Positions 17,816 through 27,355 of a stretch of 64,000 nt of DNA are shown piece by piece. Below the pieces are notes generated by a model, which had not been told where the DNA came from, did no database searches, and was given only the letters and a program-made list of their open reading frames with translations. The position numbers and the translations under genes are program-made. Position 1 is the stretch's first letter, and each line of letters opens with the position of its first letter. The stretch comes from Leptodesmis sichuanensis A121 (GTDB lineage Bacteria; Cyanobacteriota; Cyanobacteriia; Leptolyngbyales; Leptolyngbyaceae): contig NZ_CP075171.1 in the NCBI RefSeq assembly GCF_021379005.1, positions 3,968,001-4,032,000 of the forward strand, read 5' to 3'.

Positions 17816-20012
17816 GCAACATCCGCTCTTCAATCCTTTGCCAGGTCAGAGAAGAGACTCGGACCGCGGCCTGTTTGCAACGCACAATTAACCAGTTGGC
17901 ATAGAGGTAGCGATCGAGTTTGCGGATTTCTTCTTTGGAGAGGCTGATCCAGGTGGGGTCAAGTTTCAGGCTATGGCACCAGGTTTGATAGATGCGGCTG
18001 TGGAATTCTTGATGTACCGTGGCGTGTTGCCGAAAGTCGGGAGCCTGTTTTTTCAAGTCTTTGAGGCGAGCCACCAGAACATCCAGGGTGTAATCGGGAA
18101 AAGCTTGTAAGCGGGCGAGTTCATCGGTGAAGGTTTGAGTGAAGGTTTTGGCCAGGGCTTTCCCCATTGAACGGCTGGGGAGGGACTGGGTGAGCGCGAT
18201 CGCCAGCGCACGGGTGGGCACGGCAGCATGGGTGGGTTGGCTGTCTGAGTCGTAAAGGAATTTGGGTGTGCAGGTATGGGACAAGGTGCGGGCCAGTTCC
18301 AGGGTACGAGCGAGTCCCGGTTCCAGTACCCGTGCCAGGTGCAAGGCGCGATCGCTAACCAGGGCCAGAAACAGGGCAGTGGCTCGTTTCGCGGCAGGAT
18401 TCAGGCTACCAGCAGAGTCCTGGGTTATCTCGTCAGTCCAGGTCAATAAGGCCCGGAGTTTGGGGGTATTAATCAAGGTTTTGGCCTGAGCTTCCATTGC
18501 GGTCAAGAGGTGATCTGCGCCGCCCCGCATCAGTCCGGCGACCAGCAGGAATACTTCCTGCCAGCGCTCATGGATCAGATGCTGCTGCACCAGAGCCTGC
18601 ACCTGCTGATGGTCATCGATATACTGGGCGGTCAGGTATTCCTGCAATGTTAAATGGGAGAAGGAAAATACATCCTGTGCCCGTTCCACCAGAATGCCTT
18701 GTTGAATTGCGATCGCCTCCAGCACTTTTTCCCCATTCAAATGCTTGGGAGCATTCAGGTTGTCGGCAAGAAACGTCTTGATTTGATCCACCACTTCCCG
18801 CTGCGAGAAGAACAACCGATTGGCTTCAAACCCCTGATAGGCAATCTCAGAGAGCAGCACTTCCTCCAGTTCCGTACTCAATCCCTGGTAGATCTCATCG
18901 GGAAAAATCCGTTTTTCAGCCGCCCATTCTTCCAGCAACACGCGCAAGGCTTTGCGATACAACACACTGCGATTTTGCGGAAAATTTTGTGATCCGTGAT
19001 AGACCAGACAGAGCAGGGTAAGTAATAGAGGCGATTGAGCCAATTCCCTGGCTGCGCGATTTTCCGATTTTTGCAACAGGTTCCAGCATTTCAAGGCCGT
19101 GCCTGCCTCGAGATCGGCATCGGAGTAGAACCAGTTGAGAATGAATTGTTTGATCTGTTCCTGGTTAAAGTCTGCCATGGCCACATCACTGAAGCGGCGA
19201 AAACTATTGCGGTAAGCGGCAATCCGGCAGGAGGCAATAAAGCGATTTTTGTCGTACTGATCCACAAAGTTCTGAATCTGACGAATGGCCGCGTCCACAT
19301 TCTTGGTGGGCACTTCATCCAGGCCATCCAGCAACAGCAATAGTTTGCCGTCTTCCAGTAACCTGGTGGTGACGGCTTCAGGGGAGGGAATGCCACAGAT
19401 CGCAAATTCCTGGGCGATCGCGGCTGCAATTCTCATCCCATCCGACGTAAAATTCTTCAACTCAATCAGCACCGGAATGCACTCATGAGCATAGCCACCA
19501 CCCAATCCTTTTAGCGTTTCCAATCCCATTTTGCGAAGAAACGTCGATTTTCCCGCTCCCGGCCCCCCCAACACCATCAGATATTGTTTCTCATTGGCCA
19601 CCTTGAGGCCATCCTGCTGCCGGGACTGTTTGCGTTGAAAACTGCGCTCTCCCTGCTCCCGGAAGGCTTTTTCCAGTTCTTCGATCGAATCAAAGCGGCT
19701 GAGGCTATCTCGATCGAGAAACTGGACGGGTGTATAAACTGACTCCAAAGACACTGGCTCCCGCATCCCCAGAACCTTTAACACGCCGTGCCGCTTGGCG
19801 TAGTTCCAGGCGTATTGCTCAGATGCTTTTTCAATAATGTGTTGCGGATCCTCGCTCTGCTCCTGAACCCAACTGGCAAACTTGCCTCCGTGATCGCACA
19901 TGACGCGGCTGAAAATCGATCCCAACGTCATAGCGGCTGCCGGCAGGAGAACTTTTTCAATCAGCATGAGACGGGATGAATTGGAATGAGTGGCATCAAC
20001 CGGATAATGCAT
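17808..20012 (-). CDS. NACHT-domain STAND NTPase
   Basis: The 734-residue protein has an N-terminal region of about 140 residues with a hydrophobic helix (residues 16-33). A NACHT module follows: Walker A GGPGAGKST (149-157), Walker B LLLLLDGLDEV (224-234), sensor-like RFIASCR and the winged-helix region with LAQSPLLLTLLCLVYH and FSFSHLTLQEYLTAQY. The C-terminal third is helical without clear repeats. STAND NTPases are signal-transducing switches; bacterial NACHT proteins include anti-phage proteins, but no effector domain or defence partner is recognisable here. The start may instead be the ATG at 19967. Confidence 0.85.
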   Translation of the reverse strand: MHYPVDATHSNSSRLMLIEKVLLPAAAMTLGSIFSRVMCDHGGKFASWVQEQSEDPQHIIEKASEQYAWNYAKRHGVLKVLGMREPVSLESVYTPVQFLDRDSLSRFDSIEELEKAFREQGERSFQRKQSRQQDGLKVANEKQYLMVLGGPGAGKSTFLRKMGLETLKGLGGGYAHECIPVLIELKNFTSDGMRIAAAIAQEFAICGIPSPEAVTTRLLEDGKLLLLLDGLDEVPTKNVDAAIRQIQNFVDQYDKNRFIASCRIAAYRNSFRRFSDVAMADFNQEQIKQFILNWFYSDADLEAGTALKCWNLLQKSENRAARELAQSPLLLTLLCLVYHGSQNFPQNRSVLYRKALRVLLEEWAAEKRIFPDEIYQGLSTELEEVLLSEIAYQGFEANRLFFSQREVVDQIKTFLADNLNAPKHLNGEKVLEAIAIQQGILVERAQDVFSFSHLTLQEYLTAQYIDDHQQVQALVQQHLIHERWQEVFLLVAGLMRGGADHLLTAMEAQAKTLINTPKLRALLTWTDEITQDSAGSLNPAAKRATALFLALVSDRALHLARVLEPGLARTLELARTLSHTCTPKFLYDSDSQPTHAAVPTRALAIALTQSLPSRSMGKALAKTFTQTFTDELARLQAFPDYTLDVLVARLKDLKKQAPDFRQHATVHQEFHSRIYQTWCHSLKLDPTWISLSKEEIRKLDRYLYANWLIVRCKQAAVRVSSLTWQRIEERMLRV

Positions 20013-20137
20013 CAGGCATATCCATCAGGAATGCCTGGTCTTTTCCACTGTAAGATCATTCCGATCGCATCCCACCCCGTTCCGAGAGAGTTCATGGAAA
20101 AACTACCCATTCGGGTGAAACTAGGGAACTCCGCCCT

Positions 20138-21139
20138 TTAATGTTTCAAAACAATCCGATAACGGGCTTTGCCTGATTCCAGATGGGCGATCGCCTCATT
20201 CACCTGATTGAACTCAAAGGTTTCGGTGATTGGAGCAATGCTATGACGAGCGGCAAAATCCAGCATTTTGGCGACCGTGGTGGGACTGCCCAAGGGACTG
20301 CCGGATACCGATTTTTGTCCAGCAATCAGGGCAAAGGCTTGAGCTTGAATCGCATGCGGAACGACCCCGACAAAATGCAACCGCCCTTTAGGTCGCAGGG
20401 CATTGATATACGCGCCCCAATCCAGGTCGGCGTTGACAGTGGCCAGAATCAAATCAAGGGAATTGGCAACGGCTTCCAGTGCTTGGGGATCTTTGGAATT
20501 CACAAAATGGTTTGCTCCCATGTCGCGGGCTGCGGCTTCTTTATCCGGATTGGTGGAAAATGCTGTGACCTCACAGCCCCAGGCTTGCAAAAACTCCAGC
20601 GCCATGTGACCGAGGCCACCAATGCCGATTACACCTACCCGATCGGTCGGCTGCACATCAAATTGCACGATCGGATTGAACACCGTAATGCCGCCACAGA
20701 AGAGGGGGCCTGCGGTGGCCGGATCAAGGCCATCCGGGAGCGGAATCGCCCACGCTTGATGGGCACGCACTTTGTTGGCAAACCCGCCATAGCGACCAAC
20801 GATCGTCCCCTCGGCGGTCAAACATAAATTGTGATCGCCGGACATACACTATTCACAGTGCATACAGGAGCGAGAAGTCCACCCCAAGCCCACTCGCTGG
20901 CCGACTTGCAGGGTGGTGACGCGATCGCCCACTGCCGCTACTGTGCCGACTACTTCATGACCAGGAACCAGCGGATACTGGCTGATCCCCCAATCATTCT
21001 TGATCATGCTCAGGTCACTGTGACAGATGCCGCAGTATTCCACGTCAATCTCTACCTCTTCTGCCTTCAGTGCGCCAGGATCGTATTCAAAGGGTTCTAG
21101 CTGGCCACCGGGCGATTGGACTGCATAGGCGTGAATCAT
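20138..21139 (-). pseudogene. Zinc-dependent alcohol/aldehyde dehydrogenase with in-frame amber codon
   Basis: Read through, the frame is a complete 333-residue NADP(H)-type medium-chain dehydrogenase like YahK/Ahr: catalytic zinc motif CGICHSDL and GHEVVG, structural zinc cluster CMHCE-x-CMSGDHNLC, Rossmann motif GVIGIGGLGHMALEF. Position x (20849-20851) is TAG where tryptophan is expected, so one G-to-A change (TGG to TAG) explains it. Both halves stay in the same frame and the rest is well conserved, so the loss is recent, suppressed, or a base-call error. The N-terminal product (about 96 aa) would be inactive. The start may be 21151. Confidence 0.88.
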
Positions 21140-21353
21140 GGTTTTCCCCACAGAATTACCCTTATTATTCTCACCTTTGAGCTTAACAAAAGTTAATTAA
21201 ACAAGCTGGAAGCATCTCTGAATCCAGTACATGCGAATACTTGTGGCCGCAGGCTTTCAGGCTGGAACATACAGCAGTAATTTCGCGATCGCCGTTTCCA
21301 GTCATCGCGTATATATTGGTCGCAGTTTTCGTGAACCCCCTGAACCCATCATC

Positions 21354-22832
21354 ATGAAGCAGGTTCTTGGCTATCTGCTGCTCGCATCCTCCCTCCTTTT
21401 GTGTGCGACCCCAGCCCAAGCCACCAAGCTGGAATCCTGGAAGTTTAACGCCAACCAGAATCAGTTTGAATTTACTACCGATGAGGGAGTCCAGCCCCAG
21501 GCTCAACTGGTTAGTGATCCGACCCGCCTTGTGATCGATCTGCCAGGAGTTGTGTTGGGGCGATCGGCCATTCAGGAATCGTTGAGTGGGGCGATTCAAA
21601 GTATTCGGATTGGACAGTTCGATCGCGATACCACCCGTTTAGTGATTGAACTGGCTCCGGGATATACCTTAGACCCGAATCAGATTAAATTTCGGGGGAT
21701 CACGGCTCGCCAGTGGATTGTCAAACTGCCAGTACCGCAAGCTGTTTCAGGGGCAGTTGTGGTACCGACGACCAGTGCTGCTGCCGGATTCCCATCCCCA
21801 ACTTCACTGGCCAATCCGGGGAACTCTGCCTCTTCCCTATCTCGCCTCAGCCTGGCTTCAGCACCAAATCAGACAGCCACGATCGAAGCTGTCCAGCTTG
21901 ACGGCAATCAATTAGTCATTCGGGCCAACCAATCGCTGCAGTACATCAGCCGCTGGGATACCGCATTGCAAGCGTATCGGATTGACATCAGTCCTGCCCA
22001 ACTCGCAAATTCTGTTCAGCGATCGCCCACTGGAAGCGCGATCGCTCAATTAAAAATTCGACAGGAAAACCCGCAAACCGTTTCCATCCTGGTACAACCA
22101 GCGAAGGGAGTGCAGGTGGGTCAGGTCAGTCAGCCTAATCAACGAATGTTGACATTGCAGTTGCTGCGATCGGTGATTCAACCTGCTACCTCAGCCCAGG
22201 CTTCTTCCAGCACTCCGGCTGCACCTGCGGTATTTCCTCAGCCTGTTGCTTTTCCTGCGCCTCAAGTTCCTCGCGCTGCCACGGGTCGCCTGCTGGTTGT
22301 CATCGATCCTGGACATGGTGGGCCGGATCCTGGCGCGGTTGGCATTGGTGGTCTCAAAGAAACCGATATTGTGCTGGACATTGGCCGCCAGGTGACGGCT
22401 TTTTTGCAACAGCAGGGAGTTGCTGTGCTGCTCACCCGCAATGGGGAATACGACCTGGATCTGGAACCGCGTGTGCAAATGGCAGAACAGGCGAATGCTA
22501 CGGTGTTCGTGAGTATTCATGCCAATTCGATTAGCCTTAACCGTCCAGATGTGAGTGGGTTAGAGACTTATTACTATCAGTCCGGCCAGGTGTTGGCACA
22601 AACGATTCATCAAAGTATCCTACAAGCAACGGGAATTCCCGATCGGGGGGTACGGACGGCCCGCTTCTATGTTTTGCGGAAGACGACGATGCCCTCTGTA
22701 TTAGTAGAAGTAGGGTTTGTCACGGGTCAGGATGATGCAGCGCGGTTATCTAACTCCTCTTACCGGACGCAGATGGCTGGCGCGATCGCCCGTGGTATTC
22801 TACAGTACCTGCAGAGAACTGCACGGTTCTAG
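21354..22832 (+). CDS. N-acetylmuramoyl-L-alanine amidase with AMIN domain
   Basis: The enzyme cuts the amide bond between MurNAc and the peptide stem during cell division or remodelling. The 492-residue protein has a signal peptide (MKQVLGYLLLASSLLLCATP, cut near AQA), an AMIN domain (about 25-125) for wall targeting, a second AMIN-like stretch and a Pro/Ala linker. The C-terminal Amidase_3 domain has the zinc ligands in VIDPGHGGPDPGA, LKETD and VSIHANS, and the catalytic Glu in VLVEVGF. The ATG at 21354 was chosen because the signal peptide starts there; the frame is open to 21231. murI follows. Confidence 0.93.
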   Translation: MKQVLGYLLLASSLLLCATPAQATKLESWKFNANQNQFEFTTDEGVQPQAQLVSDPTRLVIDLPGVVLGRSAIQESLSGAIQSIRIGQFDRDTTRLVIELAPGYTLDPNQIKFRGITARQWIVKLPVPQAVSGAVVVPTTSAAAGFPSPTSLANPGNSASSLSRLSLASAPNQTATIEAVQLDGNQLVIRANQSLQYISRWDTALQAYRIDISPAQLANSVQRSPTGSAIAQLKIRQENPQTVSILVQPAKGVQVGQVSQPNQRMLTLQLLRSVIQPATSAQASSSTPAAPAVFPQPVAFPAPQVPRAATGRLLVVIDPGHGGPDPGAVGIGGLKETDIVLDIGRQVTAFLQQQGVAVLLTRNGEYDLDLEPRVQMAEQANATVFVSIHANSISLNRPDVSGLETYYYQSGQVLAQTIHQSILQATGIPDRGVRTARFYVLRKTTMPSVLVEVGFVTGQDDAARLSNSSYRTQMAGAIARGILQYLQRTARF

Positions 22833-22876
22833 TCTCGTTGCTGGCCAAGCTAGCCAATCTTTCTCAGTAACAAGAG

Positions 22877-23773
22877 GTGTGTGGAGTGTTTGAACATCAG
22901 TATGAAATCCGTAACCTGCCCATTGCCAATCACAATCTTACTCATCACAATACAGCCCCAATAGGATTATTTGATAGTGGTTTAGGTGGACTCACGGTTT
23001 TACGCGAGTTGTATCGTCAGATTCCGCAAGAGTCTGTCGTGTATTTTGGGGATACCGCCCGGTTGCCCTACGGAACGCGATCGCAGTCCGAGATCTTACA
23101 ATTTGTCCGCGAGATTCTGCAGTGGATGGTAAATCAGGGCACCAAGATGGTCATCATGGCCTGCAATACCAGTTCTGCCCTGGCCCTGGAAACCGTGCGA
23201 TCTGAATTTAATCTGCCGATCCTGGGATTGATTCTGCCGGGAGCGCGAGCCGCTGTGCAGCAGGGCAAGCGGATTGGTGTGATTGCCACTCCTGCAACGG
23301 TGAGCAGTGATGCCTATCGACGAGCCGTGTTAGAAGCTAACCCCGATACATCAGTCTGGCAGGTTCCCTGTCCTGAGTTTGTACCCTTAATTGAGCAAGG
23401 CCGGATTGAGGATCCTTACACCTTCTCGGTCGCTCAAAATTACTTGCAGCCGCTGATCGAGCAAAAGATCGATACGTTAATTTATGGCTGCACCCATTAC
23501 CCACACCTGGCCCCTGTTCTGCGGCGCATTTTGCCTGCCTCTGTGCAATTGATTGATCCAGCCGCCCATGTGGTGGCCGCCGCGGCTCGTGAACTGGATC
23601 TTTTGGGATTGAGAAATTTACGATCGCCCCATCCTACCCGGTTTTATGTCAGTGGTTGTGCTGATACGTTCAGCCAATTAGCGACTCAATGGTTGGGACA
23701 CACCCCGATCGTGGAACAAATTGCCCTACCAGAACTCTGGTATCAATCCGCTGCTTTGGAACCTGTTGAGTAA
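22877..23773 (+). CDS. murI: Glutamate racemase
   Basis: MurI makes D-glutamate for peptidoglycan. The 298-residue sequence shows PIGLFDSGLGGLTVL, the two catalytic cysteines in MACNTSSALA and YGCTHYPHL, and YFGDTARLPYGTRS. The GTG at 22877 gives an N-terminal extension of about 26 residues before the conserved core; a GTG at 22886 is equally possible. It follows the amidase gene by 44 bases, consistent with a cell-wall operon. Confidence 0.95.
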   Translation: MCGVFEHQYEIRNLPIANHNLTHHNTAPIGLFDSGLGGLTVLRELYRQIPQESVVYFGDTARLPYGTRSQSEILQFVREILQWMVNQGTKMVIMACNTSSALALETVRSEFNLPILGLILPGARAAVQQGKRIGVIATPATVSSDAYRRAVLEANPDTSVWQVPCPEFVPLIEQGRIEDPYTFSVAQNYLQPLIEQKIDTLIYGCTHYPHLAPVLRRILPASVQLIDPAAHVVAAAARELDLLGLRNLRSPHPTRFYVSGCADTFSQLATQWLGHTPIVEQIALPELWYQSAALEPVE

Positions 23774-24928
23774 TCAACGACTGAGCGCGATCGCCGCATT
23801 TTGCCCCCCAAACCCGAAGCTGAAGCACAGGGCGGTTTGCAGTGCCGTCGATCGCGCAACTGTCACCAAATCGAGATCAAATTCACTCTGCTTCAGCCCT
23901 GCAGTAGGTGGCACGGCCTGCTGTTGTAGGGCCAGTAGACAGAACGCGGCTCCTAATGCTCCAGAGGCTCCAATGGTATGGCCTGTAGCTCCTTTCGTTG
24001 AACTCGTTGGCGGTTTGTGGGGAAACAGCGTCTGAATCAGATGCGCCTCATTGCGATCGTTTAATGCTGTAGCCGTACCGTGGGCATGAATGTAGTCAAT
24101 CTCCTCTGAGAACAGGCCGCTCCGCTCCAGACATTGCTGCACGGCAGCGATCGCGGCCCGACTTCCCGGTTCTGGCGCACTCACATGAAAGCCATCTGCC
24201 GTTAAGCCAAATCCTAAGATGCGTCCATACACCGGAGCCGATCGCTGCTTGGCCAGAGTTGCTGATTCCAGGATCAGTACGGCTCCTCCTTCTCCTAGCA
24301 CCAATCCCTCGCGATCGCGGTCAAAGGGATACGCTCCGGTGCGAGCCAACGCCCCCATTTGTTGAAAGCCAGTGATTGTCAGCGGCGTAATCGGTGCTTC
24401 GACTGCTCCTGCTACCACCCGGTCATATTCTCCTGAGCGAATCAGTTCATATCCCTGGGCGATCGCCCACAGTCCCGTAGCACAGGCGGCCATGGGCGAT
24501 CGTACAGCCCCTTGAGTACCGATGTACTGAGCGGCGGCGATCGCGGCGGTATGAGGTAAAGTCTCCAGCCAGGTTGGAGGCAAAGAGGGGAGTGAGTGGG
24601 GAGTGGGCAGGATTGAGTGTAGAATTGCCCATTCTTCCCAACGGGCCTGGTTGCCTCGACTGGAACCAACAACGATGGCGCAATCGGGCAAAGGAGGTGA
24701 TAGACCAGCATCCTGCAGGGCCGCTTGAACGACTTGTTCGGTTAAAGGCTCCAGTCTGGCAGGATAACGATTTGTTAACGCGAGAGGGCAGGGAGCAAGT
24801 TCAGGAAACGGTTGCTCTATATGAATCCCAGATTCACCCGCTAATACCTTTTTCCAACTGGATTCCAGACAACCCAGCGCTGAAACCAGGCCAATCCCAG
24901 TCACCACCACTTCCTGCGAGCAAGCCAT
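23774..24928 (-). CDS. Beta-ketoacyl-ACP synthase (FabF-like paralogue)
   Basis: The 384-residue thiolase-fold enzyme has the active-site Cys in MAACATGLWA, the two histidines in IHAHGTATALND and KGATGHTIGASGA, and a closing FSFGFGGQNAA. It should condense malonyl-ACP with an acyl primer in fatty-acid or related synthesis. It is shorter and more divergent than housekeeping FabF, so a specialised paralogue is likely. An insert rich in Pro/Leu/Ser (HSILPTPHSLPSLPP) is encoded by a GAGTGGG-type repeat at 24585-24611. It ends right after the convergent murI stop. Confidence 0.88.
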   Translation of the reverse strand: MACSQEVVVTGIGLVSALGCLESSWKKVLAGESGIHIEQPFPELAPCPLALTNRYPARLEPLTEQVVQAALQDAGLSPPLPDCAIVVGSSRGNQARWEEWAILHSILPTPHSLPSLPPTWLETLPHTAAIAAAQYIGTQGAVRSPMAACATGLWAIAQGYELIRSGEYDRVVAGAVEAPITPLTITGFQQMGALARTGAYPFDRDREGLVLGEGGAVLILESATLAKQRSAPVYGRILGFGLTADGFHVSAPEPGSRAAIAAVQQCLERSGLFSEEIDYIHAHGTATALNDRNEAHLIQTLFPHKPPTSSTKGATGHTIGASGALGAAFCLLALQQQAVPPTAGLKQSEFDLDLVTVARSTALQTALCFSFGFGGQNAAIALSR

Positions 24929-24971
24929 GCAAGGCCATCACCCACTCAAAACTTAAACCTCAAAACTTAAA

Positions 24972-25727
24972 TCACCCTTTCTTCAAATTTTCTCCACCCT
25001 TGACGATCTTGAGCGACTCAATGCGATCGCCCTGTTGAATTCGGTCTACGGTTTCCATGCCTTTTGTGACATAACCAAACACGGCATAGTTGCCATCCAA
25101 AAAGCTGAGGTCAGTGAGGGCAATGTAAAACTGGGAGGAAGCTGAATCGGGCAGGGATGATCTGGCCATCGCTACTGCCCCACGAGTATGACGCAGTTTT
25201 GGTTTAGTTGAAATGCCAGCGGTTTCCAGGGTTTGATGATAAAGCGGTTTATCGGCTCCCTGGGGTTTAATTTCTAGAGGAATATAACGAGGTCTGGATG
25301 TAGCTGGATCAATATAGCTGCCCGTTCCCAAACGTTCGGCGGGAAAATTAGTATCTTTACTTTGAGGATCGCCTCCCTGCACCACAAACGGTTGGGGATC
25401 GCGCACCACTCGGTGAAATACCAGCCCGTTGTAGACACCTTGCTGAACCAGATCAATAAAGTTGCCTGCCGTAACGGGTGCATTTGTCCCATCCACCTCA
25501 ATGGTGACGGTTTCTCCTTTCACCACCATGTCTACGGTTGCCTTGCCATTCAAGCTTGGGAGATTGGTGTCAACGCTGGCGATCGCCGTTGGACTGATAG
25601 ATTGGCTGGGGGAAGGACTGGCAGACAGGGAAGTATTCGGTTGGGCCGCACAACTACCCACCATCAATGTCCCTACTACCAGGGTAAATACCAGCAAAGA
25701 CCGCCATAACTTCTGCATCATAACCAC
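24972..25727 (-). CDS. Cyclophilin-type peptidyl-prolyl isomerase, lipoprotein
   Basis: The 251-residue protein has a lipoprotein signal (LMVGSCAAQ, Cys about residue 26), a Ser/Pro linker and a cyclophilin domain with GNFIDLVQQGVYNGLVFHRVV, VVQGGDPQ, GAVAMARSSLPDSASSQFYI and FAVFGYVTKGM-like features. It should assist protein folding on the periplasmic side of the membrane or in the lumen. It is a divergent long cyclophilin, common in cyanobacteria. The start could be M1, M3 or M4 of a short methionine cluster. Confidence 0.9.
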   Translation of the reverse strand: MVMMQKLWRSLLVFTLVVGTLMVGSCAAQPNTSLSASPSPSQSISPTAIASVDTNLPSLNGKATVDMVVKGETVTIEVDGTNAPVTAGNFIDLVQQGVYNGLVFHRVVRDPQPFVVQGGDPQSKDTNFPAERLGTGSYIDPATSRPRYIPLEIKPQGADKPLYHQTLETAGISTKPKLRHTRGAVAMARSSLPDSASSQFYIALTDLSFLDGNYAVFGYVTKGMETVDRIQQGDRIESLKIVKGGENLKKG

Positions 25728-25814
25728 CTAACTCTCAACACTGAAATCCAGGCCAGACTGTTTCATCTAGCAACCATTAAGCTTACGTTCTTTCAGCACC
25801 TTTTCCAGCGATCG

Positions 25815-26381
25815 TTACAGACCTTCCAGGGGAACCGCTAAGAAACGCGCCAGTTCAGCCCCCTGATTTTCCAACTGTGATAGGGGAATCGGTTGTCCAA
25901 CCCGAGTCAGGGGAATATCCCGCATCCCCTTGACCCGCAAATACAATTCCCGTTTAGGATTCAAGCCTTCTCGCAAATCAACCCGCACAGCCTGGACATC
26001 ACTGGTTTTACAGGTCACTTCAATGCGGCGATTTTTCCCCGGAAAGCCCCATCGGAAAATTTTAACTTCTCCAGTCTCCTTATTAAATTCGTTATAGCCA
26101 CCGCCCAGATCCAGGATGATGGTGAACCAGAGATATAGCGCAAACAGAGTACCGGCCAGACCGTAGAATCCCATTGCGAGTCCTTGAGGGATGAAAACCA
26201 GTTGCGTGGGATCAGAGAAAGGCAGCAAATTGACGTGCAAATAGCTAGAGATACCCGCTAGCAAGAAGCCTCCGGCTCCCAGCGTTACCACCGCGGCCCA
26301 CCAATAGTTGCTAAACCGACGCGACCCTGTAATTTGCTGACGCAGTACGGTTTGTCCTGAGGATGTTGTCTGTGCAGTCAT
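25815..26381 (-). CDS. ycf4: Photosystem I assembly protein Ycf4
   Basis: Ycf4 is a thylakoid protein that assists assembly of photosystem I. From the ATG at 26381 the protein is 188 residues, the usual size, with two membrane spans (YWWAAVVTLGAGGFLLAGIS; GLAMGFYGLAGTLFALYLWF) and the conserved FNKETGEVKIFRWGFPGKNRR and VRVDLREGLNPKRELYLRVKG. The frame is open to 26456 but those residues are not conserved. It lies directly downstream of cytM on the same strand (78-base gap). Confidence 0.95.
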   Translation of the reverse strand: MTAQTTSSGQTVLRQQITGSRRFSNYWWAAVVTLGAGGFLLAGISSYLHVNLLPFSDPTQLVFIPQGLAMGFYGLAGTLFALYLWFTIILDLGGGYNEFNKETGEVKIFRWGFPGKNRRIEVTCKTSDVQAVRVDLREGLNPKRELYLRVKGMRDIPLTRVGQPIPLSQLENQGAELARFLAVPLEGL

Positions 26382-26459
26382 GGGAACTACTGAGTTCGTA
26401 AATCGGTGATGGGGATCAAGCGATCCGTTCTGTCTCATCTTATCGGATTGCAGCATCTG

Positions 26460-26834
26460 CTAAAGACTTTGCAGATAGCTAAGTAAATCTGCCATTTCCT
26501 GGGCAGACGGTTGAAATTGCGGCATGGGAGGAGTTTTACCGCTGATGACTTGATGAATCAGACTAATCCTGGACTTCCGCGACGAGACATCCAGCAGGCT
26601 GGGGCCAACTCGTCCATCAGCCTGAACTCCATGACATCCAGCACAGTTCATTTGAAAAATGGCCTGTCCTTGAACCCGATCGCCCGTTAACGAAAGTACT
26701 GTCCGTACGTAAGGATCAGAGGATTGTAACTGGCGGAACCCCAAAAGGATGAGAACGGCGATCGTAACGCAGGCTACAGCGATTAAAGCAACCTGCGGTA
26801 CCCAATTTCCTTTTTTTAGAACTTGATTATCCAA
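26460..26834 (-). CDS. cytM: Cytochrome cM
   Basis: The 124-residue protein has an uncleaved N-terminal membrane anchor (residues 14-33), one c-type haem site CAGCH (64-68) and the PPMPQF methionine ligand region. The GQAIFQMNCAGCHG and MADLLSYLQSL pattern is that of cyanobacterial cytochrome cM, a low-abundance membrane-bound cytochrome implicated in regulating photosynthetic and respiratory electron flow. It probably forms a unit with ycf4. Confidence 0.9.
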   Translation of the reverse strand: MDNQVLKKGNWVPQVALIAVACVTIAVLILLGFRQLQSSDPYVRTVLSLTGDRVQGQAIFQMNCAGCHGVQADGRVGPSLLDVSSRKSRISLIHQVISGKTPPMPQFQPSAQEMADLLSYLQSL

Positions 26835-26895
26835 AAGCGTTTGTAATTACAAAACAGAACAAAAATTCTCAGGGTTGCTTCATCGCGTCGTTAAA

Positions 26896-26961
26896 CCTTG
26901 CCCACATCCAGAAGCGTAGTCTCTCTAAGGAAACTTCAGTTTTCTAGCTGAACCCGGTTTA
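26896..26961. repeat. Diverged dispersed repeat, copy 2 (between cytM and petG)
   Basis: It resembles 1380-1447 from CCTTGCCCA through GTAGTCTCTCT and TTCTAGCTGAAC to GGTTTA. It lies 62 bases upstream of the cytM start on the divergent side of petG. Confidence 0.5.
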
Positions 26962-27097
26962 TTGACTCAGTTTAAAGCCACTTCAGATAACTTTGCAAAA
27001 AACCTGAAGTTAAGTAACGGAAAACCGGTCCAGTAATGCAACAATAGGGTGAAAGCAGCAATGCCCTATTGCATCTGGAATATTAAGGAGTTTAAAC

Positions 27098-27211
27098 GTG
27101 GTCGAGCCAATTCTTTCAGGTATTGTATTGGGTCTAATTCCAGTCACCCTTGCTGGCTTATTTGTTGCCGCGTATCTGCAATACCGTCGCGGAAATGAAC
27201 TGGGGTTATAA
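27098..27211 (+). CDS. petG: Cytochrome b6f complex subunit 5 (PetG)
   Basis: PetG is a 37-residue single-span subunit needed for stability of the cytochrome b6f complex. The frame from GTG 27098 reads [20 protein letters not shown] then [17 protein letters not shown], matching the family along its whole length. AAGGAG (27085-27090) lies 7 bases upstream and fixes the GTG start. A hairpin in the leader pairs CAATAGGG (27042-27049) with CCCTATTG (27064-27071). A terminator follows, so it is a single-gene unit. Confidence 0.97.
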   Translation: MVEPILSGIVLGLIPVTLAGLFVAAYLQYRRGNELGL

Positions 27212-27248
27212 GCAATCTCAGCATTTTTTCATCCCTCAGAAAACCTGG

Positions 27249-27285
27249 AAGTTCGATCGTCCACGATCGGGCTTCTTTTACTTTT
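27249..27285 (+). terminator. Rho-independent terminator of petG
   Basis: AAGTTCGATCGT pairs with ACGATCGGGCTT (two G-U pairs) across a CC loop, followed by CTTTTACTTTT. It is 38 bases after the petG stop. Confidence 0.75.
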
Positions 27286-27355
27286 ATGGGATTGCAGGCT
27301 AGATCTAGTCTTACTGCTGGGATGAGGTTGGTGGATGTGGGTGATTTCAGTCATC

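Noticed and set aside
20013-20037. CAGGCAT/ATGCCTG hairpin as terminator of the dehydrogenase gene
   Set aside because: The stem is short (7 bp), the loop is 11 bases and no T run follows on the minus strand.
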